From positions 3,016,001 through 3,080,000 of the forward strand of contig NZ_OY775906.1 of NCBI RefSeq assembly GCF_963675065.1: DNA of 64,000 nucleotides, given 5' to 3'. The translations under genes were made by a program, and so were the position numbers. Shown one piece after another: positions 61,845 to 64,000 of the stretch (the first letter of the stretch is position 1; every line of letters starts with the position of its first letter). Under the pieces are notes generated by a model. It was not told the origin of the DNA. It was given only the letters and a program-made list of their open reading frames with translations, and searched no databases. The stretch comes from an uncultured Draconibacterium sp. GTDB taxonomy: Bacteria > Bacteroidota > Bacteroidia > Bacteroidales > Prolixibacteraceae.

Positions 61845-62669
61845 ATGAAAATAAAACAAAGACATATCAGACTACTAATTATTGCATCTGGAATGTTGAT
61901 ACTTTCCATACTTTTTTTACTAATAGTTACACCCGGTGTTTATACCAAAACACTCCCCGGCTCAGCCAATACAGGAGCTTTAATAGGAATATCACTGGCA
62001 ATTGTACTTCGCCTGGCACTATTGTTCGGCTACCTGCTAATTATTAAAAGAAGCAGATATAACGACAACATTCGGATTGGAGGATACATAACCATCGGTG
62101 TTGTTCTGCTTATTTTGGGATTAATAGATACCGACGGCGCTTTTGCATTCCTCGATAATACGGATGCCCTTTACATTTCCTTTTTGATGTTTACAAGTAT
62201 CTTTTGCGACCTGACTGCCGCGATACTAACTTTTATAGCCGCATCGATAAAACCAATAAATACACAAATTCAAACTGCAGCTGACAAGAAGCTACTAAAC
62301 GGCTTAGGAATTGGATTAGGTGTTATGGTGATGATCTTCTTTGCGTTTCCATGGGGGATAATTCTTTCATTGGCATTTTGGATTTATTTGGGCGTAATCC
62401 TCCGAAAAAAACACTCCTTCTTCTCATCTGAAATGGAAGCGGGATTAGTAGAAAAACTCCAAAAAAGATTAAAAGGCATGTTGACTATTGCAGTGATCTC
62501 ACTTCCTATAGCCATTGCCGGTGTAATTATACATAATCTACACTCGGGCAAAACCGGAAGTGAAGAATCACTTTTTTTTTATATTGGTATTATTGCCGAA
62601 TACTTTTTTGTTCTGGCATCTGCAGGTGGTATTATCACCTTTCTTAAAGGCCGGCAAAAACCAAATTAA
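61845..62669 (+). CDS. Hypothetical polytopic membrane protein
   Basis: A 274-residue integral membrane protein with about eight hydrophobic segments (for example LLIIASGMLILSILFLLIV, GALIGISLAIVLRLALLFGYLLII, GYITIGVVLLILGL). I do not recognise a family. Start at 61845 is chosen because AAAGAAGG lies just upstream and it gives a normal N-terminus; an open frame extends 15 codons earlier from a GTG. No partner gene is evident. Confidence 0.65.
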   Translation: MKIKQRHIRLLIIASGMLILSILFLLIVTPGVYTKTLPGSANTGALIGISLAIVLRLALLFGYLLIIKRSRYNDNIRIGGYITIGVVLLILGLIDTDGAFAFLDNTDALYISFLMFTSIFCDLTAAILTFIAASIKPINTQIQTAADKKLLNGLGIGLGVMVMIFFAFPWGIILSLAFWIYLGVILRKKHSFFSSEMEAGLVEKLQKRLKGMLTIAVISLPIAIAGVIIHNLHSGKTGSEESLFFYIGIIAEYFFVLASAGGIITFLKGRQKPN

Positions 62670-62721
62670 GCAAATCCAGGCTTAAAATATAGAATGAATT
62701 ATCAATCAGAGTCGGTGAAAA

Positions 62722-63201
62722 TTATTCCCGGTGAGATTCTCGGATTATTTCATTTATCAGCTTAACTGAATCGCGGATACAACCTTCGCAGATATCCTTT
62801 TTCAGGTTATTAGCTTTGAAATAACCCTGACCTTCTTCGGTATTTAAGTCACAATTGATTAAGGCTTTACAAACGGTTGTTCCTTTTAGCTGCGTAAACT
62901 GCTTATGAAATGTTTGAAACATCGTGTATGTCTTCGCAACCTTTTCCGGATTATCTTTCAAATCGGCGTTTGCCAAACCAAAAATCATACAAGCTGCTGA
63001 TACTGCACCACAAGTCTCCTGCACCCTGCCCATACCGCCTCCAAATCCGCACGATAAGTTAATAACTGTTTCCTTATCTACTTGCAGAACATCGGAATAA
63101 GCCAATATAACAGATTGAGCACAATTATAATCCTTCCAAAACAGTTTTGCTGCTTTATCGCCAAGCTGTTTGTCGTCATGAAGCTTGTTCATTGTTTTCA
63201 T
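62722..63201 (-). CDS. C_GCAxxG_C_C family protein
   Basis: A 159-residue soluble protein of the C_GCAxxG_C_C family, named for conserved cysteines. Visible are Cys27 (YNCAQS), Cys51 (SCGFGGGMGR), Cys64 (ETCGAVSAAC), Cys71 and the later Cys of TVCKALINC and DICEGC. The family probably binds an Fe-S cluster or metal; function is not known. It is 16 bases after the nitrilase-family gene on the same strand, so the two are likely one operon. Confidence 0.88.
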   Translation of the reverse strand: MKTMNKLHDDKQLGDKAAKLFWKDYNCAQSVILAYSDVLQVDKETVINLSCGFGGGMGRVQETCGAVSAACMIFGLANADLKDNPEKVAKTYTMFQTFHKQFTQLKGTTVCKALINCDLNTEEGQGYFKANNLKKDICEGCIRDSVKLINEIIRESHRE

Positions 63202-63217
63202 TTTTTATTTTGAGTTG

Positions 63218-63955
63218 TTATGCCTCTCCGTTAGTAATCGTTGTTATTTCCTTTGTTTGTGTATCATAAACTAGTAAGCCTTCCGATTTATTGCCGAGTT
63301 GCCCCATTAGCTCCCCTTTTTCATTCCAAACCGATGATCTTCCGGCACATTCGTAACCTCCTGACATTCCAACATAATTGGCCATAAATATTACCAGTTT
63401 TTTGGTCCTGGCCATACCTGAAAGCTTTTTGAGTTCTGCATCAATTCCGGCAACCGAGCTTAATACGCTTGCAATATAAATTGTTGCATTATTTTGGCTT
63501 GCATACTCCCAGTGTGCGTCATTTGATACTTCGTAGCATATTGCTGGCGACACCACTTCTGTTTCTAAATTCAGCACCATCGGATTTTTGGCCGCTGTAA
63601 AAAACGGTTCTTCCGGTGGGTACAAATACTGTTTTGAATAGGTTATCCGCTCTGTATGAGGTTGAAAAATAATCATGCTGATAAAAACATTGTCCGCCTT
63701 ACGTGTTGGTAATCCGACTCCTATTGTAATGCCATTCGCATCACTTAACCGCTGCATTTCATCCAGTCTGTTATCATTCTGGTTGGTAGCAAGCTCCTCT
63801 GCCAAAACACGCTCGTAGCCGGTTAACGACAATTCAGGAAAAACAATCATATCCGCTTTATTTTGTATAGCGTGTTTTATCCACATTAAGTGGTTTTCTA
63901 CATTTTTTTCAATGTTGCCTTTTATGGCTTCAATTTGTGCTACAGCGACTCTCAT
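63218..63955 (-). CDS. Carbon-nitrogen hydrolase (nitrilase superfamily)
   Basis: A 245-residue amidase-type enzyme. The catalytic triad is Glu41 (FPELSLTGY), Lys108 (YSKQYLYPP) and Cys140 (PAICYEVSN). The substrate is unknown; relatives cleave omega-amides, carbamoyl or nitrile groups. The start ATG at 63953-63955 is close to the window's right edge. It lies upstream of the C_GCAxxG_C_C gene on the same strand. No signal peptide, so cytoplasmic. Confidence 0.9.
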   Translation of the reverse strand: MRVAVAQIEAIKGNIEKNVENHLMWIKHAIQNKADMIVFPELSLTGYERVLAEELATNQNDNRLDEMQRLSDANGITIGVGLPTRKADNVFISMIIFQPHTERITYSKQYLYPPEEPFFTAAKNPMVLNLETEVVSPAICYEVSNDAHWEYASQNNATIYIASVLSSVAGIDAELKKLSGMARTKKLVIFMANYVGMSGGYECAGRSSVWNEKGELMGQLGNKSEGLLVYDTQTKEITTITNGEA

Positions 63956-64000
63956 TGTGTTTTGATAGCTAATTTGCGGTTATACTTGTTTTGGTCTTTT

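Noticed and set aside
1..64000. tRNA, rRNA, transposase, integrase, restriction or phage genes
   Set aside because: Reading both strands showed no cloverleaf-like T-loop context outside coding genes and no protein of these families.

Overview
The window comes from an anaerobic or facultatively anaerobic member of the Bacteroidota, most likely the order Marinilabiliales (Prolixibacteraceae-like); that placement is inference. Supporting signs are TAnnTTTG-type promoters, a type IX secretion C-terminal domain, TonB-dependent receptors with carboxypeptidase-like N-terminal domains, many lipoproteins, a DUF6261-type gene and a complete HydE/HydG/HydF set. No rRNA, tRNA, transposase or prophage gene was seen.

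1-8.4 kb is an [FeFe]-hydrogenase maturation locus: hydE (partial, divergent), a TM1266-type regulator, hydG, aspA and hydF. No hydrogenase subunit is in view. Between aspA and hydF sits a foreign-looking module: a histidine kinase/response regulator pair flanked by two paralogous small exported Lys/Cys-rich proteins. Both small genes carry the same TTAAC direct-repeat box about 160 bp before their start codons.

8.5-25.3 kb is mostly housekeeping and cell-surface genes: an SGNH lipoprotein joined to kynU, a membrane-anchored AraC/TPR regulator, rpsO-pnp, a prolyl oligopeptidase lipoprotein, a deoxynucleoside kinase, an OmpA/TPR lipoprotein and an M20 peptidase. A 105-bp repeat begins on the stop codons of both pnp and the OmpA/TPR gene. 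A 413-bp element with inverted ends lies in the long gap after pnp.

25.4-31.5 kb is accessory. A DUF6261-type gene faces a six-unit, exactly 42-bp-period array of small palindromes. It is followed by an AT-rich operon of two diverged tandem paralogues and a T9SS-secreted predicted cysteine hydrolase, then a GH29 fucosidase. A shared 31-39 bp palindrome closes three of these units.

31.8-38.1 kb is a five-gene operon that looks like an undescribed terpenoid pathway: HdrA-like Fe-S protein, radical SAM enzyme, DUF116-prenyl synthase fusion, a cyclase-like toroid protein and a DXDDT class II terpene cyclase. It converges on 38.1-46.4 kb, a six-gene operon that looks like a membrane-spanning electron conduit: membrane cytochrome b-like protein, Fe-S flavoprotein, 20-haem and 28-haem c-type cytochromes, a predicted outer-membrane barrel and an NrfJ-like lipoprotein. 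These two operons are the strongest candidates for new biology.

46.7-64 kb holds an M23 peptidase, a YitT-type protein, leuS (split in two frames by an apparent 1-base loss), gdhA, two TonB-dependent receptors, an AlkA-type glycosylase, a DbpA-like helicase and, at the right edge, a C_GCAxxG_C_C protein next to a nitrilase-family hydrolase.
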